A DNA stretch of 12,865 nt from Candidatus Woesearchaeota archaeon (GTDB taxonomy: Archaea > Nanobdellota > Nanobdellia > Woesearchaeales > UBA10216), in the NCBI GenBank assembly GCA_023269295.1, contig JAHFTU010000029.1, forward strand, positions 1 through 12,865, read 5' to 3'. Of the stretch, positions 1 to 6,570 are shown one piece after another; position 1 is the stretch's first letter, and every line of letters begins with the position of its first letter. The translations under genes and the position numbers were made by a program. Under the pieces are notes generated by a model. That model was not told where the DNA came from, searched no databases, and saw nothing but the letters and a program-made list of their open reading frames with translations.

Positions 1-711
1 CACTTCAAGCAGCTTTTCAAGACGCTGGAGCTTATCGGTCCAAAGGAAAAGGAATTTGCCGCTAAGTCCTTCCATCTCATCTACGGCCTTGTGATGCTGC
101 CTACAGGAAAAATGTCCTCACGCGCAGGCAGCGTTGTCTTTTATGATGACCTCAGGAACGAGTTGCTGTCCATTGCCTCTGCTGAGGTGAAAAAGCGCCA
201 CGATGACTGGAACGAATCGCAAATCTCTGCTGCTGCAAAGAAAATAGCTTTTTCCGCGTTAAAATTCGGCATGATTAACCGCGACAATGACAAGGAACTG
301 GTTTTTGACTGGGAGCAGGCGATGAAGCTTGAAGGCGAGACCGGTCCTTATGTCCAGTATGCTTATGCGAGAATCTGCTCAATCTTCCGCAAGTACGGCA
401 AATCCCTCCCGAATCCAAACAAAACTGACTTTTCGCAGCTGACAGCAACTGCTGCTGAAATTAAAGTAATCAAATTAGTCAAGGAATTCCCGGCTGTGGT
501 GGCTGCTGCCGCAACTCAGCTAAAGCCAGCGTTAATTTCACGCTACTTGCTTGACTTGGCGCAGGCGTTCAGCAACTTCTACAACGACCACCCTATTCTC
601 AACGCGGAGCCAGCTGTCAGGGATGCGCGACTGCTGTTGTGCGCTGCAGTAAAACAAGTTCTTGAGAACGGCCTCAGGCTGCTGGCGATTGACGTGCTGG
701 AAGAGATGTAA
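1..711 (+). CDS. argS: Arginyl-tRNA synthetase, C-terminal part (5' end outside window)
   Basis: Class I aminoacyl-tRNA synthetase that charges tRNA-Arg in the cytoplasm. The frame is open from base 1, so the gene starts upstream; 236 codons are visible. Seen: the degenerate KMSKS-type signature KMSSR at visible residues 37-41, preceded by HLIYGLVMLPTG, the usual ArgRS context. Then comes the C-terminal anticodon-binding helical domain, with the family segment GETGPYVQYAYARICSI and the typical ending, an NGLRLL stretch just before the terminal EEM. The ATP-binding HIGH region is not in the window. The gene ends with TAA five bases before the stop of the convergent gcvT, leaving almost no room for separate terminators. 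Nothing looks broken. Identity is firm from the ordered family motifs. Confidence 0.96.
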   Translation, partial: HFKQLFKTLELIGPKEKEFAAKSFHLIYGLVMLPTGKMSSRAGSVVFYDDLRNELLSIASAEVKKRHDDWNESQISAAAKKIAFSALKFGMINRDNDKELVFDWEQAMKLEGETGPYVQYAYARICSIFRKYGKSLPNPNKTDFSQLTATAAEIKVIKLVKEFPAVVAAAATQLKPALISRYLLDLAQAFSNFYNDHPILNAEPAVRDARLLLCAAVKQVLENGLRLLAIDVLEEM

Positions 712-716
712 AACGA

Positions 717-1949
717 TCAGGCTGTCTGCAGCGCCTTGAAGTAATGAGTTTCTGGATTGGAATATTGCAGCCCGCCGATGGTTGTGGGTTCCTTTATCAA
801 CAATCTTCTCATTACAGTAGCTTCCTGAAGTGTGCCAGAACTCCTCACGTCAATGCTGACGATTGTTTCATGAGAAAGTTTTATCTTCTCGTATCCGATT
901 GCAAGGCCGCGGTCTTTCACATACTCGCCATCGCGTACCATGGGCGCAACAACCGATGATGTTACTTCTCCAATAACCTGCCCTTCGAAAAGGATTGTCG
1001 AGGTAAACCTTTGCGGCTCCAACTGCCTCCTAATTGGAAACTCAAGCAGCACTTGGTGCCATCCCAATGTCCCGGCGGTAACTGCTTCCTTCTGGGCTCT
1101 AAGATAGTCTCTTCCAATTGTTTCAGCATCTTTATCAGGCCTTACCGCAAATCCCATTCCAGCCTCAACAGGGCTTGTTGCTTGGTTTATGTCGTGACCG
1201 TACAGCAGCAGACCGGCTTCTGTTCTTAGGCTGTCTCTTGCTCCGAGGCCAGCAGGAGTTGCCCCGCGCTCAATCGATGCCTGCCAAAATTCACCTACCA
1301 CAGCAACCGGAACAACAACTTCAAATCGTGTAGGCTCACCAGTGTAGCCAGTAGACGCCACCCACAATCCCTGAACGTTATTGAATTGCGCGCTTGCAAT
1401 CATATTTTGAGAACTAAGTGACCGCATAGCAGCAGTGCCGACAAGTTCCTCCAAGATTTCTCTGCTTCTTGGACCCTGAACAGCAATAAGGGACTGTGAA
1501 TCGGTCTCGTCCTTTATTGAAACTTTATACCTCCTGTTTGCGGCGACTTCAAGAATATACTCTAAATCCTGAACGCCGTTAGCCGCATTCACAATAAGCA
1601 GATACTCATTTTCGCCAATGCGGTTCAGGTAAGCGTCATCAAGCGTAAGAGGTCTTATCGTGCTGTGCTTAACAAGAAAAGAATACTGCGAATAGCCTGG
1701 CCTGAGCTTTGAAGCGTCATTTGTGAGCACATACTGTAGCAGGTCAAAAGCGTTTGTTCCAGTGACGTAAATGCGCCGCATGTGGCTTACATCAAATATG
1801 CCAGCACTTTTTCTGACAGCTATGTGTTCCTTAGCAATCCCGGTCACAGCGTACGATAAGGGCATGTCCCAGCCTGCGAAATTCACCATCTTGCCGCCGA
1901 GCGCGACGTGCACGTCGTGGAGGGGTGTTATGCGGGAATCACTTGCCAT
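717..1949 (-). CDS. gcvT: Glycine cleavage system T protein (aminomethyltransferase)
   Basis: T protein transfers the methylene group from aminomethyl-lipoyl GcvH to tetrahydrofolate, releasing ammonia. Seen: an N-terminal segment with GGKMVNFAGWDMPLSY and EHIAVRKSAGIFDVSHM (residues 18-57), NAANGVQDLEYI (121-132), and the folate-enzyme stretch ARDSLRTEAGLLLYGHDI followed by SPVEAGMGFAV. Asp104/Asp105 in LTLDD probably match the catalytic Asp of the family. The usual GG before that Asp pair is replaced by a divergent stretch around residues 94-103. At 410 aa it is longer than the usual 360-370 aa. The ATG start overlaps the end of gcvPB by 11 bp and has a GGTGA ribosome-binding site 5 bases upstream, so it is the last gene of the gcvPA-gcvPB-gcvT operon and probably translationally coupled. 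Confidence 0.95.
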   Translation of the reverse strand: MASDSRITPLHDVHVALGGKMVNFAGWDMPLSYAVTGIAKEHIAVRKSAGIFDVSHMRRIYVTGTNAFDLLQYVLTNDASKLRPGYSQYSFLVKHSTIRPLTLDDAYLNRIGENEYLLIVNAANGVQDLEYILEVAANRRYKVSIKDETDSQSLIAVQGPRSREILEELVGTAAMRSLSSQNMIASAQFNNVQGLWVASTGYTGEPTRFEVVVPVAVVGEFWQASIERGATPAGLGARDSLRTEAGLLLYGHDINQATSPVEAGMGFAVRPDKDAETIGRDYLRAQKEAVTAGTLGWHQVLLEFPIRRQLEPQRFTSTILFEGQVIGEVTSSVVAPMVRDGEYVKDRGLAIGYEKIKLSHETIVSIDVRSSGTLQEATVMRRLLIKEPTTIGGLQYSNPETHYFKALQTA

Positions 1950-3429
1950 TTTTCACCCACGTAAAAACAGGATTCCTGTCTGACTCTGCTTCCTTGAGCC
2001 GGCCTACTAGCGTGCTATGTGGAGAGGTTGCCAGCCACTCAGGGTCTTGGGTAGCGTGCTCCACTGCCTCTTTCAAATCCCTGGCAAAAGCATCCATAGC
2101 TGCTTTGCTTGCGCTGTGGGTTGGCTCTGTAAGTATGCCATCATGAAGCGGGAAGCCGACTGTAGGCGCATAATATCCTAAATCTGTCAGGGCTTTTACA
2201 AGGTCAATAACCGTCAGCTGCTTTGCCCTGCCGTCGGAATTTACTTTAAGCCCCCTCAATGGAGTGTCAAGGACTATTCCCTCATGCATTACCACGCCGC
2301 CAAATGCAGGCGGAAGGATTTTGCTGAGGAGCTGGTGCTGGTAGTTGCCTGCTTCCACAGCAACGCCGCTGCTTTCCATTAGCCCGTCGGAGCCCATTAG
2401 CAGTATGTATTTGTCCGCCATCACGTCTGCGAGGAAATTCCCATACGCTGATGATACAGTTCCTATCGATTGCGGGTGGTCAAATGAGAGGACAAACCTT
2501 TCCATGCTGCTTTCAATCCTTGGCGTTGGCAGGAACGGAACAAGATGCTTGGCTGCTCCTGTGTAGCCTGCTCCTGGCCCTCCTCCACCATGTGGAACAC
2601 CAAATGTCTTGTGAAGGTTAAAGTGAAAAACATCAATCCCGAGGTCTCCAAACTTTACCCTGTTCACCAAAGCTGCAAAGTTTGCCCCGTCGCAAAAAAC
2701 CTGCGCGCCATAGTCATGCATGACTTTTGTTATGTCCTTAATCTGCTCATCATAAATTCCGAAAGTGCTTGGCTGTGTTATCATGAGAGCAGCAACTGTG
2801 TTGCCCTTTTCTTCCATAATCTTCGTAAGGGCCTCCAAGTCAAGCCTGCCGCTTTTATTTGACGGGGCTGTTTGAACATTATAACCTGCCATGGCAGCAG
2901 AAGCAGGATTTGTGCCGTGCGCCGAGTCAGGTATCAAAACTGTTTTTCTCTGGTCACCTTCACCTCTCGACGCGTGATAAGCTGCTATCATGAAAACTGC
3001 GGTAAGCTCGCTGTGGGCGCCTGCTGCTGGCTGTAATGTGCCTGCTGCGGCGCCTCCCAGCTCAGATAGGATTCTTTCAAGGTCAAACAGTATCCGCAAG
3101 GCGCCCTGCGATGTCTGCTCGGGTTGCAGTGGGTGAAGGTTTGCAAACACTGCCACATCCCTTATTGCTGCTGGGTTGTATATCATCGTGCAGGAGCCGA
3201 GCGGGAAAAGCGGTGAGCCATCAACTGATGTGTTTGTGTGCGAACGCTTCATGAATTCCCTTACGGCATCGTGCTCAGTCAGTTGGGGAAGCGGGAGGTC
3301 TGCGCGGAGGTACTTCTGAGGCAGTGGCGTTTGGAAAGGAACTTCTAGTGATGGGAGCCTGTAGCCGCCTGCCCCTTCCCTGCTAAGTTCGTTTAGCGGG
3401 ATTATCTCATGAGCACTATTGCCTGCCAT
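1939..3429 (-). CDS. gcvPB: Glycine dehydrogenase (decarboxylating) subunit 2
   Basis: PLP-containing half of the two-subunit P protein found in archaea and some bacteria. With GcvPA it decarboxylates glycine and passes the aminomethyl group to lipoylated GcvH. Seen: the PLP lysine Lys274 in NLHKTFGVPHGGGGPGAG, Asp247 in CDGAN (likely contacting the PLP ring nitrogen), SAHGTNPASA at 169-178, and PLGSCTMIYNP at 76-86. As I recall the family, that last motif is normally CTMKYNP, so Ile84 replaces a usually conserved Lys; the reading is unambiguous in the DNA. Length 496 aa is normal. The ATG has GGAGG about 11 bases upstream and overlaps gcvPA by 14 bp, indicating coupled translation. Confidence 0.96.
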   Translation of the reverse strand: MAGNSAHEIIPLNELSREGAGGYRLPSLEVPFQTPLPQKYLRADLPLPQLTEHDAVREFMKRSHTNTSVDGSPLFPLGSCTMIYNPAAIRDVAVFANLHPLQPEQTSQGALRILFDLERILSELGGAAAGTLQPAAGAHSELTAVFMIAAYHASRGEGDQRKTVLIPDSAHGTNPASAAMAGYNVQTAPSNKSGRLDLEALTKIMEEKGNTVAALMITQPSTFGIYDEQIKDITKVMHDYGAQVFCDGANFAALVNRVKFGDLGIDVFHFNLHKTFGVPHGGGGPGAGYTGAAKHLVPFLPTPRIESSMERFVLSFDHPQSIGTVSSAYGNFLADVMADKYILLMGSDGLMESSGVAVEAGNYQHQLLSKILPPAFGGVVMHEGIVLDTPLRGLKVNSDGRAKQLTVIDLVKALTDLGYYAPTVGFPLHDGILTEPTHSASKAAMDAFARDLKEAVEHATQDPEWLATSPHSTLVGRLKEAESDRNPVFTWVKNGK

Positions 3430-4816
3430 GTTCTCTTAGCCCTCCAATAAACCTGTCAAGGTGTGCTTTGCTGTTGTTGGCTTCTGTAGCCGCAACTAGC
3501 AGGACATTGCCATCGAGGGAAGCATATGGGAATGCTCTCGCGACAGGAACTCCGGCGAGGATTCCCTGCCCTGCAAGCATGTTAACTATTTCGTGTGCAG
3601 GCTGTGGTGTCCTGACTGCAAATTCATTGAAGAATAGCTGGCCGGGGTGCAGTAGCTCAAACCCAGGAATTTGTGAAACTTCTTTTGCCAGGTAATGAGC
3701 AACGTGATAGGACTGCGATGACGCCTCACTAAACCCATGCTTGCCCATGACTGCAAGGTAAACTGCGCTCATTACTGCTATGAGGCTTTCGGACGTGCAG
3801 GTGTTTGAGGTTGCGCTCTCCCTTCTGATGTGCTGCTCCCTTGTTTGCAGGCCGAGGCGCCAAGCACGCTTTCCGTTAATATCCTGTGCTTGCAGGACAA
3901 GCCTTCCGGGAAGCTGCCTCACGTTCCTCTCATCAGCTATTCCAAGGACGCCAACGTGAGGCCCCCCAAACCCTGTAGGCACTCCAAAGTGCTGCCCTTC
4001 AGCCGCGTATACGTCAGCGCCGTAGTCAGCTGGCGGAAGAAGGCTTCCAAGGGAAACCTGGTCTCCACCACCGTAAACTATGTAGAGTGCGCCTTTGGAA
4101 TGCGCAGCTACTGCCTGCCCGTCCATGCCATCAATAAGCCCCCAGACGTTTGGGTTTTGCACAATCACCGCAGCTGTCTTCTCATCAACAAGCTCTTCAA
4201 CGCTTCCCGGCTCTGTCACGCCATTTTTCGTTTTGGCTCGGACAAGCTCAAGCCCTTTTGGCTTGAAGTACGTTTCAAGATTTCTTATTGCAACAGGGTT
4301 TACTGCATCGGATACGATAATCTTGTCTCTTTTTGTAAGCCTGCACGCCATAAGCGCGCCTTCAACCAAAGCGTTCGCACCATGGTAAAGGCCTGCGTTT
4401 ACGGCTTTCATCCCTGAAAGCGTGGCCATCAGGCTTTGGAAATCAAAAAGCGTTGCTAATATTCCCTGCGAAACCTCAGGTTGGTAAGGCGTGTAAGGCG
4501 TCGTCCATTCGCCTCTCCACACAATCTCCCTGACAGCAGCAGGTATTACCCTATGGTAAAAGCCAGCTCCCGCAAAAGAGGAAGCAGGATCAAAAGAAGT
4601 ATTCTGTGAAGCAATCTCATTAAGAATTCTGGTCACCTCAAGCTCGCTTCTAGCGTTGCCCAGTGTGGTCAGGTTGCCTGAATGCTGGTGGTCCTTGGGC
4701 ACTACAGCATCAAAGAGGTCATCAATGGTCCTAAGCTCACGCATCAGAACGTTGCCCAAAAAGCCAAGCATCTCTTTTTGCTCAGCTTCAGTAGAACCTA
4801 TGAACTGGTTTCCCAA
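3416..4816 (-). CDS. gcvPA: Glycine dehydrogenase (decarboxylating) subunit 1
   Basis: Partner subunit of GcvPB in the split archaeal-type P protein; it has the same fold but does not carry the PLP lysine. Seen: TPYTPYQPEVSQGILATLFDFQ near residues 95-117, typical of the family, and GQHFGVPTGFGGPHVGVLG in the second half, with a normal C-terminal small domain. Length 466 aa is close to the usual 440-450. I take the TTG at 4816 as start because the protein then opens with the expected N-terminus (FIGSTEAEQKEML) and GGGGG (bases 4825-4829, minus strand) sits 8 bases upstream. It is first in a gcvPA-gcvPB-gcvT operon driven by the minus-strand TATA at 4861-4868. No gcvH lies nearby. Confidence 0.95.
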   Translation of the reverse strand: MGNQFIGSTEAEQKEMLGFLGNVLMRELRTIDDLFDAVVPKDHQHSGNLTTLGNARSELEVTRILNEIASQNTSFDPASSFAGAGFYHRVIPAAVREIVWRGEWTTPYTPYQPEVSQGILATLFDFQSLMATLSGMKAVNAGLYHGANALVEGALMACRLTKRDKIIVSDAVNPVAIRNLETYFKPKGLELVRAKTKNGVTEPGSVEELVDEKTAAVIVQNPNVWGLIDGMDGQAVAAHSKGALYIVYGGGDQVSLGSLLPPADYGADVYAAEGQHFGVPTGFGGPHVGVLGIADERNVRQLPGRLVLQAQDINGKRAWRLGLQTREQHIRRESATSNTCTSESLIAVMSAVYLAVMGKHGFSEASSQSYHVAHYLAKEVSQIPGFELLHPGQLFFNEFAVRTPQPAHEIVNMLAGQGILAGVPVARAFPYASLDGNVLLVAATEANNSKAHLDRFIGGLREHGRQ

Positions 4817-4824
4817 AATTAATT

Positions 4825-4868
4825 CCCCCTTAAATTTTCAAAGGCAGCCGTCCCGCCAGCTATAAAAA
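4825..4868 (-). promoter_or_regulatory. Promoter and ribosome-binding site of the gcv operon
   Basis: Read on the minus strand, TTTTTATA at 4868-4861 is a good archaeal TATA box, and a GGGGG ribosome-binding site lies at 4829-4825. A start of transcription about 25 bases from the box would fall near 4840, giving a short leader of about 25 bases before the TTG at 4816. That leaves no room for a riboswitch in the gcv leader. Position and motif are seen; promoter activity is inferred. Confidence 0.6.
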
Positions 4869-4923
4869 TATTTTCATTTCCCTTTCTGAATTGTCGTCAC
4901 TGTTTTTTACGAAATTAAAATGG

Positions 4924-5092
4924 TTGGTCACGGCGTTATTGAAAAGTTGCCCTTGCCCTGCCAGCTCCGGTCAGCTTGGCGATGACTTGCGTTCTCCTCC
5001 CCACGGTCACCGTTGGGAGAGAAGGCAACCGTTGCGCAGCAACGGCGAAGCTGGCCAAAAAGCACGAACTTTTCAACGCCACCTTGGTCACG
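4924..5092. repeat. 9-bp direct repeat (TTGGTCACG) flanking a structured element
   Basis: TTGGTCACG occurs at 4924-4932 and again at 5084-5092, bracketing the inverted-repeat element at 4932-5080. The left copy abuts (shares one G with) the left arm; the right copy is three bases (ACC) from the right arm. This resembles a target-site duplication around a small non-autonomous element. A related CTTGGTCAC lies before the PAC2 gene at 12412-12420, so the repeat could instead be a regulator site. Confidence 0.55.
4932..5080. other. Structured intergenic element of about 150 bp: closing stem and three hairpins
   Basis: The two ends pair: GGCGTT (4932-4937) with AACGCC (5075-5080) and GAAAAGTT (4941-4948) with AACTTTTC (5067-5074), a 14-bp stem with a 3-base bulge. 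Inside are three hairpins. Hairpin A, 4960-4980, has 7 bp and one bulge. Hairpin B, 4992-5023, has 13 bp with one bulge and one mismatch and a TCA loop. Hairpin C, 5029-5045, is CCGTTGC / GCAACGG with a GCA loop. It is more GC-rich than its AT-rich flanks. T5 at 5098-5102 could end a plus-strand transcript, and an AT-rich ATTAAAAT-like box lies near 4913-4920. It could be a non-coding RNA gene or a miniature inverted-repeat element; the sequence does not decide. I recognise no known RNA family. Confidence 0.6.
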
Positions 5093-5107
5093 ATAACTTT
5101 TTATATT
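5083..5107 (+). promoter_or_regulatory. Promoter of the proteasome-like gene, with CTTGGTCAC box
   Basis: TTTTTATATT at 5098-5107 is a TATA box about 30 bases before the ATG at 5135, predicting a very short leader. The only purine-rich stretch, GGAG at 5130-5133, is too close to the ATG to serve as a normal ribosome-binding site. The 9-mer CTTGGTCAC at 5083-5091 ends 7 bases before the TATA box; the same 9-mer has nearly the same placement before the PAC2 gene. Confidence 0.55.
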
Positions 5108-5134
5108 AACAACCGCAGTTTTGAAATTTGGAGA

Positions 5135-6142
5135 ATGACAGTTGGCATAGTTTTTTCAAACGGCCTTGAAGCCATTTTACTTGGTGACGAAGTGCTTAGT
5201 GTAGCAAGCGCTGACGGAACCACAGAGGACACAGTTACAAAGCTAGGGACTTTCGACCACAGCAACTACCATGGTGGTATAGTGGGCGCTGGCGAAGGCA
5301 ACATGGCCATCGGCGGGATTTTGAAGTTCTCGACAAGGCAAACGCACGAAAATGGTGCAGTTATTGCCACTCACGATTTGGATGAACTTGTGAAAGCAGT
5401 GCGTGATTATGCTGCTAAAAAACTTGATGCTGACGATGATGAATGGTTGATGGAAAAGATGAACAGTGCAAGGAAAAAAGCGGCAACATTTCCTGACGAA
5501 CCAGAGAGAGTAAAGTATTTTGAGGCTGAAAGGGTAAGGATTTTCCAAGAATACGATGAGGCAAAACATCAACAGATGCATAGCCCCCCAGTTCTGTTTC
5601 TGATAGCCGCTTACGACGGCATTAACAAAATAACAAGGACGTTTTCAATTAAGGGTATATCGGTTGAAGAGATTCACTTGCCCCATCACGAAATAGGCAA
5701 TGGCGCTAAGGCTGCCCGATTATACTTTGCAGAAAGCCTGCAGGGAATAGAACCCAGCAATCTCACAACACCGGACTTGGCTTTCTATACGTCATGTGCG
5801 TTTATGAAATCGACTATTGAGGCAGGAGTGGGCGGAACCCCACGTATTGTCTTTGCTGGCGAAAAACAAGCCCGAAATTTAGACGCCGCAGCAGTGGCAG
5901 CCTTGACAAACGTGTGCGGTTATTATTTGGCTGGGGCTCTGACAAAAGACGAAGCCCTAAGTTTTGCCAAAACAATTGTTCAAGTGACAGGTGAAGTAAA
6001 GGACGATAATCTTATCAGAGCAGAAGTTGAAAATAGAGCAGCGGGCTTATGCGGCAAATTGAAAACTACAACTCATGACATTGTTAGCGCAACGCTTCCA
6101 CTTTCTGTGGTTTATCAGAGGGTAAATCACAACCGTTCATAA
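5135..6142 (+). CDS. Divergent proteasome-type Ntn hydrolase-like protein
   Basis: 335 aa; no close family recognised, but the pattern resembles a 20S proteasome subunit or HslV/Anbu relative. Seen: the protein starts Met-Thr-Val-Gly-Ile-Val, so removing Met would expose an N-terminal Thr; Asp18 and Lys36 lie near the places of the proteasome Asp17 and Lys33; GIVGAGEGN at 48-56 recalls the AG(S/L)xxD segment. Residues 81-150 are a charged, probably helical insertion. Residues 151-250 (VLFLIAAYDG, EIGNGAKAA, RIVFAGEKQARNLD) look like the second half of the fold, with GNG where proteasomes have GSG. Residues 251-335 are an extra C-terminal part. I chose ATG 5135 because it fits the TATA box; an upstream extension to 4976 would translate the structured element. 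Function is inferred from pattern only; no partner subunit or ATPase is adjacent. Confidence 0.55.
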   Translation: MTVGIVFSNGLEAILLGDEVLSVASADGTTEDTVTKLGTFDHSNYHGGIVGAGEGNMAIGGILKFSTRQTHENGAVIATHDLDELVKAVRDYAAKKLDADDDEWLMEKMNSARKKAATFPDEPERVKYFEAERVRIFQEYDEAKHQQMHSPPVLFLIAAYDGINKITRTFSIKGISVEEIHLPHHEIGNGAKAARLYFAESLQGIEPSNLTTPDLAFYTSCAFMKSTIEAGVGGTPRIVFAGEKQARNLDAAAVAALTNVCGYYLAGALTKDEALSFAKTIVQVTGEVKDDNLIRAEVENRAAGLCGKLKTTTHDIVSATLPLSVVYQRVNHNRS

Positions 6143-6159
6143 ATGAAAGAAGAAAAAAA

Positions 6160-6199
6160 GCCGGGTTCCGAAACCGGCAACCGCATTTCTTCACAGGTC
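6160..6199 (+). pseudogene. Decayed tRNA-Leu-like fragment (5' part, D arm, variable arm)
   Basis: Aligned to the tRNA-Leu at 6424, bases 6160-6185 match its acceptor 5' strand and D arm at about 20 of 26 positions with one gap; four of the six differences are transitions. Then, after loss of the anticodon arm, bases 6189-6199 (CTTCACAGGTC) match the variable arm 6471-6481 exactly. The order is the same and the fragment begins exactly at the equivalent of tRNA base 1. No T arm or 3' acceptor strand follows, so it cannot be a working tRNA. It also folds as a GCCGG/CCGGC hairpin (6160-6178). It is probably a relic of a tRNA duplication. Confidence 0.5.
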
Positions 6200-6202
6200 C
6201 TT

Positions 6203-6256
6203 AAAGAGCCATTAAGCGTTCTACTTAATATACTTTATGGTTTTGGCCGGCTCTTT
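6203..6256. repeat. Nested inverted repeats in the intergenic region
   Basis: AAAGAGCC (6203-6210) pairs perfectly with GGCTCTTT (6249-6256), and inside it ATTAAG (6211-6216) pairs with CTTAAT (6224-6229). The stretch between the proteasome-like gene and the tRNA (6143-6423) holds no gene; apart from this structure and the tRNA relic I see only AT-rich sequence. Confidence 0.4.
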
Positions 6257-6423
6257 TGAAAACTGATCCGAGAAACTTTTCGAATAAGCTGTAACCTCTT
6301 CAAAAAATTGCCACTTTTTCGCATAACTTTCGGCAGCAGTCAGAATATTTCTTCACTCAACAAATAATTTTCAAAGAAACAAGGCATAGCTTCATTAAGA
6401 TTTGAAATGGAATAAAACATGCC

Positions 6424-6508
6424 GCCGCGGTGGCGAAACTGGTAGCCGCGCTTGCTTCAGAAGCAAGTGACTTCACAGGTCATACGGGTTCAAGTCCCGT
6501 CCGCGGCG
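6424..6508 (+). tRNA. tRNA-Leu (anticodon CAG)
   Basis: A complete class II tRNA. The acceptor stem GCCGCGG (6424-6430) pairs with CCGCGGC (6501-6507). The D stem is GCG/CGC with GG at 6441-6442. The anticodon stem CTTGC/GCAAG encloses loop TTCAGAA with anticodon CAG at 6458-6460. The long variable arm is TGAC/GTCA (6468-6482), and the T arm ACGGG/CCCGT has loop TTCAAGT. CCA is not encoded; there is no intron. The anticodon reads CUG leucine codons. Oddly, the base after the acceptor (6508) is G, whereas leucine tRNAs normally have A73; G73 is typical of serine tRNAs. The fold and anticodon are certain; charging specificity rests on the anticodon. Confidence 0.93.
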
Positions 6509-6539
6509 TGCATTCTTACTTTTAATCCCAATCCAAAAG

Positions 6540-6548
6540 CTTTTATAC
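6540..6548 (+). promoter_or_regulatory. TATA box of lonB
   Basis: CTTTTATAC at 6540-6548 has its centre about 26 bases before the ATG at 6571, predicting a leaderless transcript that starts at or next to that codon. This supports ATG 6571 over the GTG at 6565 or the ATG at 6577. Confidence 0.6.
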
Positions 6549-6570
6549 AACCAAGTCATGTTCTGTGCTG

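Noticed and set aside
3830..4417. 195-aa open frame on the plus strand inside gcvPA
   Set aside because: It is antisense to a well-conserved gene, has no recognisable motif, and is Cys- and Ser-rich as expected for a shadow frame.
4820..5100. Glycine riboswitch controlling the gcv operon
   Set aside because: The gcv TATA box at 4861-4868 leaves a leader of only about 25 bases, and the structured element lies upstream of it. I also do not see the glycine-aptamer core.
4976..5134. Upstream extension of the proteasome-like gene to ATG 4976
   Set aside because: It would translate the hairpin element and lies upstream of the TATA box at 5098-5107; ATG 5135 fits the promoter and exposes Thr.
6160..6256. 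A functional second tRNA or a Nanoarchaeum-like split tRNA half
   Set aside because: There is no anticodon arm, no T arm and no matching 3' acceptor strand; a relic explains it better.
6424..6508. Reassignment of CUG codons to serine suggested by the CAG anticodon with G73
   Set aside because: CTG codons fall on conserved leucines of LonB, for example in LLTALQE, so standard decoding is the better reading.
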